From DATBFG01 sp036558645 (GTDB lineage: Bacteria; Acidobacteriota; Terriglobia; Terriglobales; Acidobacteriaceae): DNA of 64,000 nt. The stretch lies in the NCBI GenBank assembly GCA_036558645.1, contig DATBFG010000114.1, positions 206,050 to 270,049 on the forward strand, in the 5' to 3' direction. The first letter of the stretch is position 1. Every line of letters starts with the position of its first letter. The translations under genes were made by a program, and so were the position numbers. Shown in pieces: positions 34,559-42,394 of this stretch. The notes under the pieces are model-generated. The model saw only the letters and a program-made list of their open reading frames with translations. It ran no database searches and was not told where the DNA came from.

Positions 34559-37039
34559 ATGCGCACCTGGCTCGCAAGTGCTGCGTCCCATGGATGCCGT
34601 TTTGGCAAGACTTTGGCTGGGGCATTTGCCTTGGCCGTGACCGGCGCGACCGCCGCCCTGGCCCAGCCTACGGAAGGCGGCGAAGCTAACCTGAAACTTC
34701 CGGACTTATCCTCTGTCAGTTTTCTTAATGATTCGATCGATGGACATAAGCTGCTACTGATTGGAATTCTGTTCTGTATTTTGGGCCTGGCGTTCGGACT
34801 CGCCATCTACATGAGGCTGAAGGGCCTGCCCGTTCATCGTGCTATGCGCGAAATCTCCGAACTGATCTACGAAACCTGCAAAACGTACCTGGTCACGCAG
34901 GGCAAGTTCCTGATGCTGCTCTGGGCATTCATCGCTGTGGTCATCCTCTTGTACTTCGGCGTCCTGCTGAAATATGAGGCCATCCGAGTGGCGGTAATTC
35001 TACTGTTCAGCGTGGTGGGGATTGCCGGCAGCTATGGCGTCGCATGGTTTGGCATCCGGGTCAACACGTTCGCCAATTCGCGCACTGCGTTCGCAGGACT
35101 CGGTGGAAAACCTTATCCCATCTATGCCATTCCGCTACAAGCCGGTATGAGCATCGGGATGATGCTGATTAGCGTGGAATTGTTGATGATGCTGATCATC
35201 CTGCTGTTCATTCCGGGGGACTATGCCGGGCCTTGCTTCATCGGCTTCGCGATCGGAGAGTCCCTTGGAGCTGCCGCACTTCGTATCGCGGGCGGCATCT
35301 TCACGAAGATCGCGGACATCGGCTCCGACCTCATGAAGATCGTCTTCAAGATCAAGGAAGACGATGCGCGCAACCCGGGCGTAATCGCCGATTGCACGGG
35401 CGACAACGCAGGTGACTCGGTCGGACCGAGCGCTGACGGCTTCGAAACGTACGGTGTCACCGGGGTTGCGCTCATTACGTTCATCCTGCTAGGCGTGAAG
35501 GATCCTACGGTACAGGTGCAGCTGCTGGTATGGATCTTCGTCATGCGCATCATGATGTTGGTTTCCAGCGCAGGTGCATACTTCATCAACGCTGCCTTCG
35601 CGAAATCTAGGTACGGCAATGCGGACAAGATGAACTTCGAAGCTCCGCTGACGACCCTGGTATGGCTGACGTCAGTCGTCTCGATTCTTCTGACCTACTG
35701 GATTTCTTCCGTGATTATCCCGGCGCTGGGTGGTGACACATCCCAGTGGTGGAAGCTGGCGACGATCATTTCCTGCGGAACCCTCGCGGGGGCGCTGATT
35801 CCGGAACTGGTAAAGGTTTTCACCTCGACCGAGTCCCGCCACACGCGCGAAGTGGTTACGTCCGCACGGGAAGGCGGAGCATCGCTTGGAATCTTATCGG
35901 GTTTTGTCTCGGGCAACTTCTCCGCCTACTACCTCGGGCTGTCGATGGTTGCGCTGATGTCTCTCGGCTACTACATGAGCCTAATGGGCCTCGGCAATCT
36001 CATGATTGCGGCGCCCGTGTTCGCCTTTGGCTTGGTGGCATTCGGGTTCCTTGGTATGGGACCCGTAACCATTGCGGTGGATTCCTACGGCCCGGTGACG
36101 GACAACGCACAATCGGTCTACGAACTTTCCCTGATCGAACAAGTACCGAATGTAAAGGCGGAGATCAAGAAGGAGTTCAACATCGACGTTAACTTCGATC
36201 GGGCGAAGGATCTGCTCGAAGAAAACGACGGTGCCGGAAACACCTTCAAAGCGACCGCGAAACCGGTACTGATCGGAACAGCCGTAGTCGGGGCCACGAC
36301 CATGATCTTTTCGATCATTATGGCTCTGACGCAGGGCCTGACCGCCAACGTCAGTTCCTTGTCGTTACTGCATGCGCCATTTGTCCTCGGCCTGATTACC
36401 GGAGGCGCGATGATCTACTGGTTCACCGGAGCGTCCACCCAGGCAGTCACCACGGGTGCCTATCGTGCTGTGGAGTTCATCAAGGCCAACATCAAGCTGG
36501 AAGGTGTGGAAAAGGCGTCGGTGAGCGACAGCAAAAAGGTCGTGGAAATCTGTACACAATATGCCCAGAAGGGCATGTTGAACATCTTCATCGCTGTGTT
36601 CTTCGCCACTCTGGCCTTCTCCTTCGTCGAGCCGTTTTTCTTCATCGGATACCTCATCTCCATCGCAATCTTTGGTCTGTATCAGGCCATCTTTATGGCC
36701 AACGCGGGCGGCGCATGGGATAACGCGAAGAAGATCGTCGAAGTCGAACTAAAGCAGAAGGGTACCGAACTGCACGCCGCCACTGTCATAGGCGACACGG
36801 TAGGCGATCCGTTCAAAGATACCTCTTCTGTCGCTTTGAACCCGATCATCAAGTTCACAACCCTGTTTGGGCTTCTGGCCGTCGAACTCGCGGTGAAGTT
36901 GACGAACGAGGCAGGATCAGGTCTCAGCAATATCCTGGCGCTTGTGTTCTTCCTCTGTTCGATCACGTTTGTGTACCGGTCGTTTTACGGGATGCGAATT
37001 CCGGAGGTCGAGACTAGCGCGGCTGCGAAGGCGAGGTAA
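34559..37039 (+). CDS. hppA: Membrane-bound proton-translocating pyrophosphatase, divergent type
   Basis: About 826 residues with some 16 membrane segments. It hydrolyses PPi and pumps H+ across the membrane. The ATG at 34559 has GGAGG 7 bases upstream; the ATG at 34532 lies before that signal and is rejected. The N-terminus looks like a signal peptide (LAGAFALAVTGATAALAQP), unusual but known in some bacterial enzymes. The PPi-site regions are present but altered: EDDARNPGVIADCTGDNAGD then SVGPSADGFETYG, in place of the canonical NVGDNVGDCAGMAADLFE. GNTFKA has Lys564, the K+-independent type. The late DNAKK and GDTVGDPFKDTSSVALNPII motifs are standard. Its PPi source could be the AMP-ligases and biosynthesis generally. 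Confidence 0.95.
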   Translation: MRTWLASAASHGCRFGKTLAGAFALAVTGATAALAQPTEGGEANLKLPDLSSVSFLNDSIDGHKLLLIGILFCILGLAFGLAIYMRLKGLPVHRAMREISELIYETCKTYLVTQGKFLMLLWAFIAVVILLYFGVLLKYEAIRVAVILLFSVVGIAGSYGVAWFGIRVNTFANSRTAFAGLGGKPYPIYAIPLQAGMSIGMMLISVELLMMLIILLFIPGDYAGPCFIGFAIGESLGAAALRIAGGIFTKIADIGSDLMKIVFKIKEDDARNPGVIADCTGDNAGDSVGPSADGFETYGVTGVALITFILLGVKDPTVQVQLLVWIFVMRIMMLVSSAGAYFINAAFAKSRYGNADKMNFEAPLTTLVWLTSVVSILLTYWISSVIIPALGGDTSQWWKLATIISCGTLAGALIPELVKVFTSTESRHTREVVTSAREGGASLGILSGFVSGNFSAYYLGLSMVALMSLGYYMSLMGLGNLMIAAPVFAFGLVAFGFLGMGPVTIAVDSYGPVTDNAQSVYELSLIEQVPNVKAEIKKEFNIDVNFDRAKDLLEENDGAGNTFKATAKPVLIGTAVVGATTMIFSIIMALTQGLTANVSSLSLLHAPFVLGLITGGAMIYWFTGASTQAVTTGAYRAVEFIKANIKLEGVEKASVSDSKKVVEICTQYAQKGMLNIFIAVFFATLAFSFVEPFFFIGYLISIAIFGLYQAIFMANAGGAWDNAKKIVEVELKQKGTELHAATVIGDTVGDPFKDTSSVALNPIIKFTTLFGLLAVELAVKLTNEAGSGLSNILALVFFLCSITFVYRSFYGMRIPEVETSAAAKAR

Positions 37040-37057
37040 ACGGCAGCTTGTTAACTG

Positions 37058-37089
37058 CGCCATCCGGATAACTCCCGGATGGCGTTTTT
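37058..37089 (+). terminator. Rho-independent terminator of hppA
   Basis: A 10-bp stem (CGCCATCCGG paired with CCGGATGGCG) with a seven-base loop, followed by TTTTTGTTTTT. It lies 18 bases past the hppA stop. Confidence 0.9.
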
Positions 37090-37204
37090 GTTTTTGGAGT
37101 CAGTCTTTTTAGCGTGCAACTCCGAACAAGAATTGCACGATTGTAGATAATAAGGAAATTCCCGCAGAGAATCGCGCATCCGATTTCAAGACAGGCCTGT
37201 GATT

Positions 37205-37567
37205 TCAGTTCGCTTTCATCTTCTCTCTCACGCTATGCGCTAATTTCTCAATCTGTTCGGCCTTTTTCATGACTTCAAGCGACATCACGTTTTCATTTGT
37301 CTTGTCGACGTACTGTTTTAACTCCGTTGCAAGCTCAAGAAGTTTTACCGTATCTTCTTTCAAATCTTCCTGGCGCTGCTTGTTTGCCTGCTTCGTCATG
37401 TCCTTGATCATCTTTTCTCGCTGCTCAGCGTCGATATCCGACTCGTTATGCGTTGTTCCAGGTTTCTGTGGAGACGACACGCCGCCTCCGACGCCCTCTC
37501 CCCAAGAAACAGGCGAGACGAGCAAGAAATGAAGACAGAAAATGGACACAAGCTTTCTAGAGGACAC
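37205..37567 (-). CDS. Small exported coiled-coil protein of unknown function
   Basis: 120 residues from a GTG at 37567 that has GAGG 5 bases upstream. A signal peptide (KLVSIFCLHFLLVSPVSWG) is followed by a Gly/Pro linker. The rest is an entirely helical, highly charged region (DAEQREKMIKDMTKQANKQR, EQIEKLAHSVREKMKAN), probably coiled coil. A longer frame opens at 37666, but its extra residues precede the signal peptide and the ribosome-binding site. A TATAAT on the minus strand at 37601-37606 gives a short 5' leader. I do not recognise the family. It is divergent from the mechanosensitive channel gene. Confidence 0.7.
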   Translation of the reverse strand: MSSRKLVSIFCLHFLLVSPVSWGEGVGGGVSSPQKPGTTHNESDIDAEQREKMIKDMTKQANKQRQEDLKEDTVKLLELATELKQYVDKTNENVMSLEVMKKAEQIEKLAHSVREKMKAN

Positions 37568-37641
37568 GATCACCTCGCAGAACAAAGCAATGTTGACGCC
37601 ATTATACGTTGGCCCTGCTGAAAGGCTTGCGTCTCGCGGCT

Positions 37642-37650
37642 TGTTATAAT
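37642..37650 (+). promoter_or_regulatory. Extended -10 promoter of the MscS gene
   Basis: TGTTATAAT matches the extended -10 element TGnTATAAT. No -35 is evident. The expected start of transcription (about 37657) is only a few bases before the GTG at 37659 and the ATG at 37665, so the message would be nearly leaderless. Confidence 0.5.
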
Positions 37651-37664
37651 CACTACAAGTGCTC

Positions 37665-38561
37665 ATGTTTCGGATTGCTACTCAACTTCTTCTCTTTGAA
37701 CCCTACTCCGTTTCGAATCTTCTGCATGACTGGGGAGAGGACGCCAAGAATTTCCTGCGTCACGACGCCCTGAGGATCTTCGCAGTCGTAGTAGGCGCCC
37801 TGATTCTGATCCGAGTAACTCGGATCATCACTCGCGGGATCACTTCCGAGCGCACGCGCAAACTTGCTCCCGGGTTGCGCACCCAGCAGGTTCATACCCT
37901 CGCGTCCGTGTCTAACAGCATTATCAGTTTTGTCATCTTGTTCGTCGCTGGACTGCAAGCATTGGCAATACTGGGGTTCAATCTTGGTCCCCTATTAGCC
38001 AGCGCAGGAATTGCTGGACTGGCCATCGGTTTCGGTGCTCAAACCCTGGTGAAAGACTTCATCAATGGATTCTTTGTTCTGCTCGATGATCAGTACAACA
38101 TCGGGGACAAGGTGCAAATCGCGGGCCTGAAGGGCACCGTGGAAGACATGACGCTTCGTCGCACCGTGTTGCGTGACGACGACGGCACATTACATATCAT
38201 CCCAAACAGCCAGGTTGTTACCGTTTCGAACATGACTCGTGATTGGGCGCAGCTCACACTGAAAGTGACGGTTGCCTACAGCGAGCCCACCGAGAAGATC
38301 GTGAAGATATTGCAGGAACTTGGGGATGGGATGCGCCACGATCCTGAGTTCCAGAATGATATCGTCGCCGATGTGCAGGTTCCTGGCATAGACCGTGTAG
38401 GCAATGGCGAGGCGGAATACCTGATGCTGGTGAAGACACGTCCGAATCAGCAATACGGGGTAAGCCGCGAGCTCCGGCGAAGAATAAAGGAATCGTTCGA
38501 GAAGAATGATGTAAAGACGGGACCTCCCGGCCGTATTTTCGTTGCCGAGCAGTCGAAGTAG
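37665..38561 (+). CDS. mscS: Small-conductance mechanosensitive channel (MscS family)
   Basis: About 298 residues. Three N-terminal hydrophobic segments (~30-125) lead into the pore-lining helix GPLLASAGIAGLAIGFGAQT, the MscS TM3 signature, and then LVKDFINGFFVLLDDQYNIG. A beta domain (VEDMTLRRTVLRDDDGTLHI, IPNSQVVTVSNMT) and an alpha/beta C-terminal domain follow. The channel opens under membrane tension and releases solutes on osmotic downshift. No ribosome-binding site is seen; GTG at 37659 is an alternative start and would fit a leaderless message. Single gene, convergent with rho. Confidence 0.93.
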   Translation: MFRIATQLLLFEPYSVSNLLHDWGEDAKNFLRHDALRIFAVVVGALILIRVTRIITRGITSERTRKLAPGLRTQQVHTLASVSNSIISFVILFVAGLQALAILGFNLGPLLASAGIAGLAIGFGAQTLVKDFINGFFVLLDDQYNIGDKVQIAGLKGTVEDMTLRRTVLRDDDGTLHIIPNSQVVTVSNMTRDWAQLTLKVTVAYSEPTEKIVKILQELGDGMRHDPEFQNDIVADVQVPGIDRVGNGEAEYLMLVKTRPNQQYGVSRELRRRIKESFEKNDVKTGPPGRIFVAEQSK

Positions 38562-38580
38562 CGAGCTGCCTCCAAAGAAA

Positions 38581-38608
38581 TAAGGCGAGGACTGGAATCC
38601 TCGCCTTA
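38581..38608. terminator. Hairpin terminator between mscS and rho
   Basis: An 11-bp perfect stem (TAAGGCGAGGA paired with TCCTCGCCTTA) with a six-base loop. On the minus strand it is followed by TTTCTTT, so it terminates rho; on the plus strand the T-run is missing. Confidence 0.75.
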
Positions 38609-38634
38609 CTCACCTCCGGAACTAAAACTTGCCT

Positions 38635-39885
38635 CTACAGAGAGCTCATGTTCGACAGGAACTCGCTGTTTGCCCGTGTCTTGCTGAGCTTATCGATCAG
38701 CAGTTCCATGGCTTCCACGGGAGATAGCGGATTGAGCACCTTGCGGAGAACCCAGATTCGCGAGAGGTCCTCCTTCGGAATCAGGAGCTCTTCCTTACGG
38801 GTTCCAGAGCGTTGAATATCGATCGCCGGGAACACGCGCTTGTCGACCAGCTTGCGCTCAAGGATGATTTCGCTGTTGCCCGTACCTTTGAATTCTTCAA
38901 AGATTACGTCATCCATGCGCGAGCCGGTATCGATCAGGGCAGTCGCAATGATTGTTAGTGACCCGCCTTCTTCAATATTGCGCGCCGATCCAAAGAAGCG
39001 CTTCGGGCGCTGCAACGCATTGGAGTCGACGCCGCCCGATAGCACCTTGCCTGAGGGCGGAACAATTGTGTTGTAGGCGCGCGCCAGACGCGTAATTGAG
39101 TCGAGCAGGATCACAACATCCCGCTTGTGTTCAACCAGGCGCTTGGCCTTTTCGATCACCATCTCAGCCACCTGCACGTGGCGAGCCGCGGGCTCGTCGA
39201 ATGTCGATGAAATCACCTCACCCTTAACCGAGCGTTGCATGTCGGTGACTTCTTCCGGACGCTCGTCGATGAGCAACACCATCAGAACGACTTCGGGATG
39301 GTTCGTGGTAATCGAATTCGCCACGTTCTGCAACAGCATCGTTTTGCCGGCGCGTGGCGGAGAAACAATCAATCCGCGCTGACCTTTTCCAAGCGGCGTG
39401 AGCAGGTCCATCACTCGGGCGCTGACGTTGTCGCGCACCGTTTCCAGCTTGATCCGCTCCTGCGGATAGAGTGGCGTGAGATTGTCGAACAGGATCTTGT
39501 TGCGGGCTTCATCGGGCGACTCGAAGTTGACCGCCTCAATCTTGACGAGTGCGAAGTATTTTTCGCCCTCATGTGGAGGACGCACCTGGCCACTGATTGT
39601 GTCGCCGGTTTTCAGGTCAAACTTTCGAATCTGGGAGGGCGAAACGTAGATATCGTCGGGACCGGGAAGGTAGTTATAGTCCGGCGAGCGGAGGAAGCCG
39701 TAGCCGTCGGGCAGGATTTCCAGCACGCCCTCGGCAAAAATGTGGCCTTCCTTTTCGCTTTGCGCCTGGAGGATCTTGAAGATCAGGTCCTGCTTGCGCA
39801 ATCCGCTGGCCCCGGGCAAATCCAAAGATCGGGCGATCTTGGTCAGCTCGGTAATATTCTTTTCTTTAAGTTCTGCGATGGTCAT
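38635..39885 (-). CDS. rho: Transcription termination factor Rho
   Basis: 416 residues, the standard length without a large insert. The N-terminal Rho_N helical domain (IAELKEKNITELTKIARSLD) and the cold-shock-like RNA-binding domain (DGYGFLRSPDYNYLPGPDDI) precede the ATPase. Walker A is VSPPRAGKTMLLQNVA and Walker B is VLMVLLIDERPEEVTDMQRS. The Q-loop and R-loop region includes SGGVDSNALQRPKRFFGSAR. It is a hexameric RNA translocase that ends untranslated transcripts. It lies 79 bases downstream of rpoZ on the same strand and ends with a hairpin terminator. Confidence 0.97.
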   Translation of the reverse strand: MTIAELKEKNITELTKIARSLDLPGASGLRKQDLIFKILQAQSEKEGHIFAEGVLEILPDGYGFLRSPDYNYLPGPDDIYVSPSQIRKFDLKTGDTISGQVRPPHEGEKYFALVKIEAVNFESPDEARNKILFDNLTPLYPQERIKLETVRDNVSARVMDLLTPLGKGQRGLIVSPPRAGKTMLLQNVANSITTNHPEVVLMVLLIDERPEEVTDMQRSVKGEVISSTFDEPAARHVQVAEMVIEKAKRLVEHKRDVVILLDSITRLARAYNTIVPPSGKVLSGGVDSNALQRPKRFFGSARNIEEGGSLTIIATALIDTGSRMDDVIFEEFKGTGNSEIILERKLVDKRVFPAIDIQRSGTRKEELLIPKEDLSRIWVLRKVLNPLSPVEAMELLIDKLSKTRANSEFLSNMSSL

Positions 39886-39964
39886 TCGTCACCTGCGAAG
39901 GGATTTTCAAAGGGGGGTCGCAAAGGGAGACTTGCGGTTAAGGGGTACAACCGGCGGGGCTGAC

Positions 39965-40180
39965 CTATGCAGCCCGCCGTTGCGCCTCGTTAAAATGTTC
40001 CGGTTCGGCCAGAACGGTTTGCCGCTCGGAGTTGGCGATCTTATCCAGGACCTCGTTCATGGTCTCTTGGATCCGAGTGTTCGGCTTGTGAAACTTACGG
40101 GTCGCCTTGGAAGCAAGCTGACACAGCATGTAGCGATTGCGTAAAGTCTGCAAGGCGTCAAAAACACGATCAGAACGCAT
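39965..40180 (-). CDS. rpoZ: RNA polymerase omega subunit
   Basis: 71 residues. MRSDRVFDALQTLRNRYMLC, LASKATRKFHKP and the following helix match RpoZ, which helps assemble and stabilise the beta' subunit. The ATG at 40180 has GAGAGGAA just upstream. It precedes rho on the same strand with a 79-base gap, so the two may be co-transcribed; this pairing is not the common gmk-rpoZ arrangement, and no gmk is visible here. Confidence 0.85.
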   Translation of the reverse strand: MRSDRVFDALQTLRNRYMLCQLASKATRKFHKPNTRIQETMNEVLDKIANSERQTVLAEPEHFNEAQRRAA

Positions 40181-40598
40181 GATTTCCTCTCTTTCTTAAG
40201 CCCGCACGCCCGGCCTGTTGCTTTTCATGAGTGACAGGGCAACTCCCCGCCAGAATTCGCAAGTAGCTGAAATCAGATGGGTTATACGGGAAAGCTCTGG
40301 CTACTATGTATAGATGCTCCGCAGGTTCTGAAAGTTTCTCAGTTCTTCAGGAGTTGGCTCAGTATCAGCGGAGGTACTACCCTGACCAAAAACGGCCTTG
40401 TCAGCCTGGAACTGCATAACATAGCCGGAAAAACGGCGCAGGTCAAGAGATTATTATGGCTCGTGCGCCTTGACGCCTGAATACCCCTTCATTCGCAATA
40501 GGTGCAATAAGTTGCTTATTATGATCATGATGGGTGGAATTCCTCTGGCTCATAAGCACACAATCCGTGGCACGCCAATGGTTGAGGAGTGGACTTTT
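40181..40598. other. Intergenic region between rpoZ and comM
   Basis: No convincing coding region in 418 bases. On the minus strand TTGACC (40446-40441) and TATGTT (40423-40418) are 17 bases apart and could form the rpoZ-rho promoter, leaving a leader of about 230 nt. I see no clear terminator for comM, whose stop is at 40599. Confidence 0.35.
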
Positions 40599-42146
40599 TT
40601 AGGCCCAGAATGTGCGGTCGAGAGTTCGATATTGAATAGCTTCCGCGATGTGTTTAGGGGCGATCGCATTCTCTCCTTCGAGGTCGGCGATCGTGCGGGC
40701 GACCTTCAATATCCGATCGTGGGCGCGCGCCGTCAGTCCCTGCTGCAGCATGGCCCGCTCCAGCAGTCGCTCGCAGTCGGGCGACAGTTCGCAAAAAACT
40801 CGGATGTGGCGGGGGGCGAGCTGCGCGTTGCAATACAACTTCTCTTTCGTGCTAGACAGTCTTTTCAGTTGGATATCTCTCGCCCGTAATACTCGTGTAC
40901 GAATTGCGGCTGAGGATTCCGGCTCTGCACCGCCACGCATCTCCTTGTAGTTCACCGCAGGAACGTCGATGTGAATGTCGATGCGATCGAGCAATGGGCC
41001 GGAAATCTTCGACATATAGCGCTGGATAACCGGAGGCGTGCAGTGACATTCACGGCTTCGATCATTGAAATAACCGCAGGGACAAGGATTCATCGCCGCT
41101 GCCAGCATGAAGCGCGCCGGAAACGTGAGCGACATGGCGGCGCGTGCGATGCACACTGTGCCATCCTCCAGAGGCTGCCGCATGACTTCAAGCACGTTGC
41201 GCGGAAATTCAGGCAACTCATCGAGGAACAGCACTCCATTGTGGGCGAGCGAGACTTCTCCCGGGCGTGGAATGATGCCCCCACCAATAAGCCCGGCGTC
41301 GGAGATAGTGTGATGAGGCGCACGAAATGGGCGTACACCAACCAAGCCTGCACCGGAATCAAGCACTCCTGCCACACTGTGAATCTTCGTGGTCTCCAGC
41401 GCTTCCTCGAACGTAAATGGTGGCAGGATGGTTGGCATGCGCTTCGCAAGCATGGTCTTGCCGGAACCGGGAGGCCCAATCATCAAAATGTTATGGCCGC
41501 CCGCGCAAGCAACCTCCAAAGCACGCTTCGCAGTGTGCTGACCGCGCACCTCCTTGAAATCCACGTGATAGTGCTGTGCTTCACTCAGCAGACTATCGCT
41601 ATTCACCTGCAACGCCTGGATGCCATTACCGCTGTTCACAAAGTGAATCACATCAAGCAGTGATTTGACTGGAAAGACTTGAACGCCGCCAACCATGGCG
41701 GCTTCCTTGGCATTCATTGCCGGTACAACGAGGCGGGAAATCTTTTTACCCCGAGCCTCGATGGCGATAGGCAACGCGCCGCGCACCCCACGAACTCCCC
41801 CGTCGAGCGAGAGTTCTCCAACAAACAGGCAGTCCGGAACGTCTTTCTTCGTCAACCCACCATAGGCTCCCACAATGGCCAGGGCCATCGGCAGGTCGAA
41901 GCCAGATCCCTCTTTGCGGATGTCAGCAGGGGCAAGGTTGATCGTGATCTGCGAAGGAGGGATGTCGTAACCGCAATTTCGGAGTGCGGCGCGAACTCGA
42001 TCGCGGCTCTCGCGCACAGCGGCATCGGGAAGACCGACCGTATGAAAGTGGTCCTCCGATGTCTTGATTGGCGACGCGTCGACCTCGACCTCGATGATAT
42101 TGGCATCGATGCCGTAGACTGCCGCACTCAGAGTCTTGTAGAGCAT
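40599..42146 (-). CDS. comM: ComM/YifB-family AAA+ ATPase (Mg-chelatase-like)
   Basis: About 515 residues from the ATG at 42146. N-terminal Lon-like domain: YGIDANIIEVEVDASPIK, FHTVGLPDAAVRESRDRVRA, and FVGELSLDGGVRGVRGALPI. AAA+ core: ILMIGPPGSGKTMLAKRM (Walker A) and NGVLFLDELPEFPRNVLEV (Walker B), with the PFRAPHHTISDAGLIGGG signature. A Cys-rich patch (AAMNPCPCGYFNDRSRECHC) matches the family zinc site. ComM is a hexameric helicase that promotes branch migration during natural transformation. A longer frame begins at 42209, but the family starts at MLYKTLSAAVYG. No good ribosome-binding site is visible. A perfect 14-base palindrome and a CRP-like site lie upstream. Confidence 0.93.
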   Translation of the reverse strand: MLYKTLSAAVYGIDANIIEVEVDASPIKTSEDHFHTVGLPDAAVRESRDRVRAALRNCGYDIPPSQITINLAPADIRKEGSGFDLPMALAIVGAYGGLTKKDVPDCLFVGELSLDGGVRGVRGALPIAIEARGKKISRLVVPAMNAKEAAMVGGVQVFPVKSLLDVIHFVNSGNGIQALQVNSDSLLSEAQHYHVDFKEVRGQHTAKRALEVACAGGHNILMIGPPGSGKTMLAKRMPTILPPFTFEEALETTKIHSVAGVLDSGAGLVGVRPFRAPHHTISDAGLIGGGIIPRPGEVSLAHNGVLFLDELPEFPRNVLEVMRQPLEDGTVCIARAAMSLTFPARFMLAAAMNPCPCGYFNDRSRECHCTPPVIQRYMSKISGPLLDRIDIHIDVPAVNYKEMRGGAEPESSAAIRTRVLRARDIQLKRLSSTKEKLYCNAQLAPRHIRVFCELSPDCERLLERAMLQQGLTARAHDRILKVARTIADLEGENAIAPKHIAEAIQYRTLDRTFWA

Positions 42147-42156
42147 CGTGTACGCA

Positions 42157-42170
42157 CCAGGAATTCCTGG
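42157..42170. repeat. 14-base perfect palindrome just upstream of comM
   Basis: CCAGGAATTCCTGG, centred 18 bases before the chosen comM start codon on the minus strand. It could be an operator or a small hairpin near the ribosome-binding site. If translation began at 42209 it would be coding. Confidence 0.3.
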
Positions 42171-42239
42171 ACGGAAAAGAAGCAGGGACCAGCCGATGAC
42201 GGGAACCACACCACTCTAATGCCCGCGAGTTTCAGGGAC

Positions 42240-42255
42240 GGTGATAAGAATCACA
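42240..42255. promoter_or_regulatory. CRP-like palindrome upstream of comM
   Basis: GGTGA-N6-TCACA, one mismatch from TGTGA-N6-TCACA, with a perfect inner inverted repeat GTGAT-AAGA-ATCAC. It lies 94 bases upstream of the comM ATG and about 140 bases before the histidine kinase start. Confidence 0.35.
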
Positions 42256-42394
42256 GTGGTGCGTGATGGCTGAGCCGGGAACCAAGTTACCCAATACTTG
42301 CGGTTGTATGTGACGCTCTGCTGCTCTACGATTCGCTTACGCTGCTGTTCTTCAACAACCGGTTCCGGTGAAGACAGAAGCGCGGCTCCCCCAT

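Noticed and set aside
40470..40889. 139-codon plus-strand frame crossing the comM end
   Set aside because: No ribosome-binding site. Most of it is antisense to comM.
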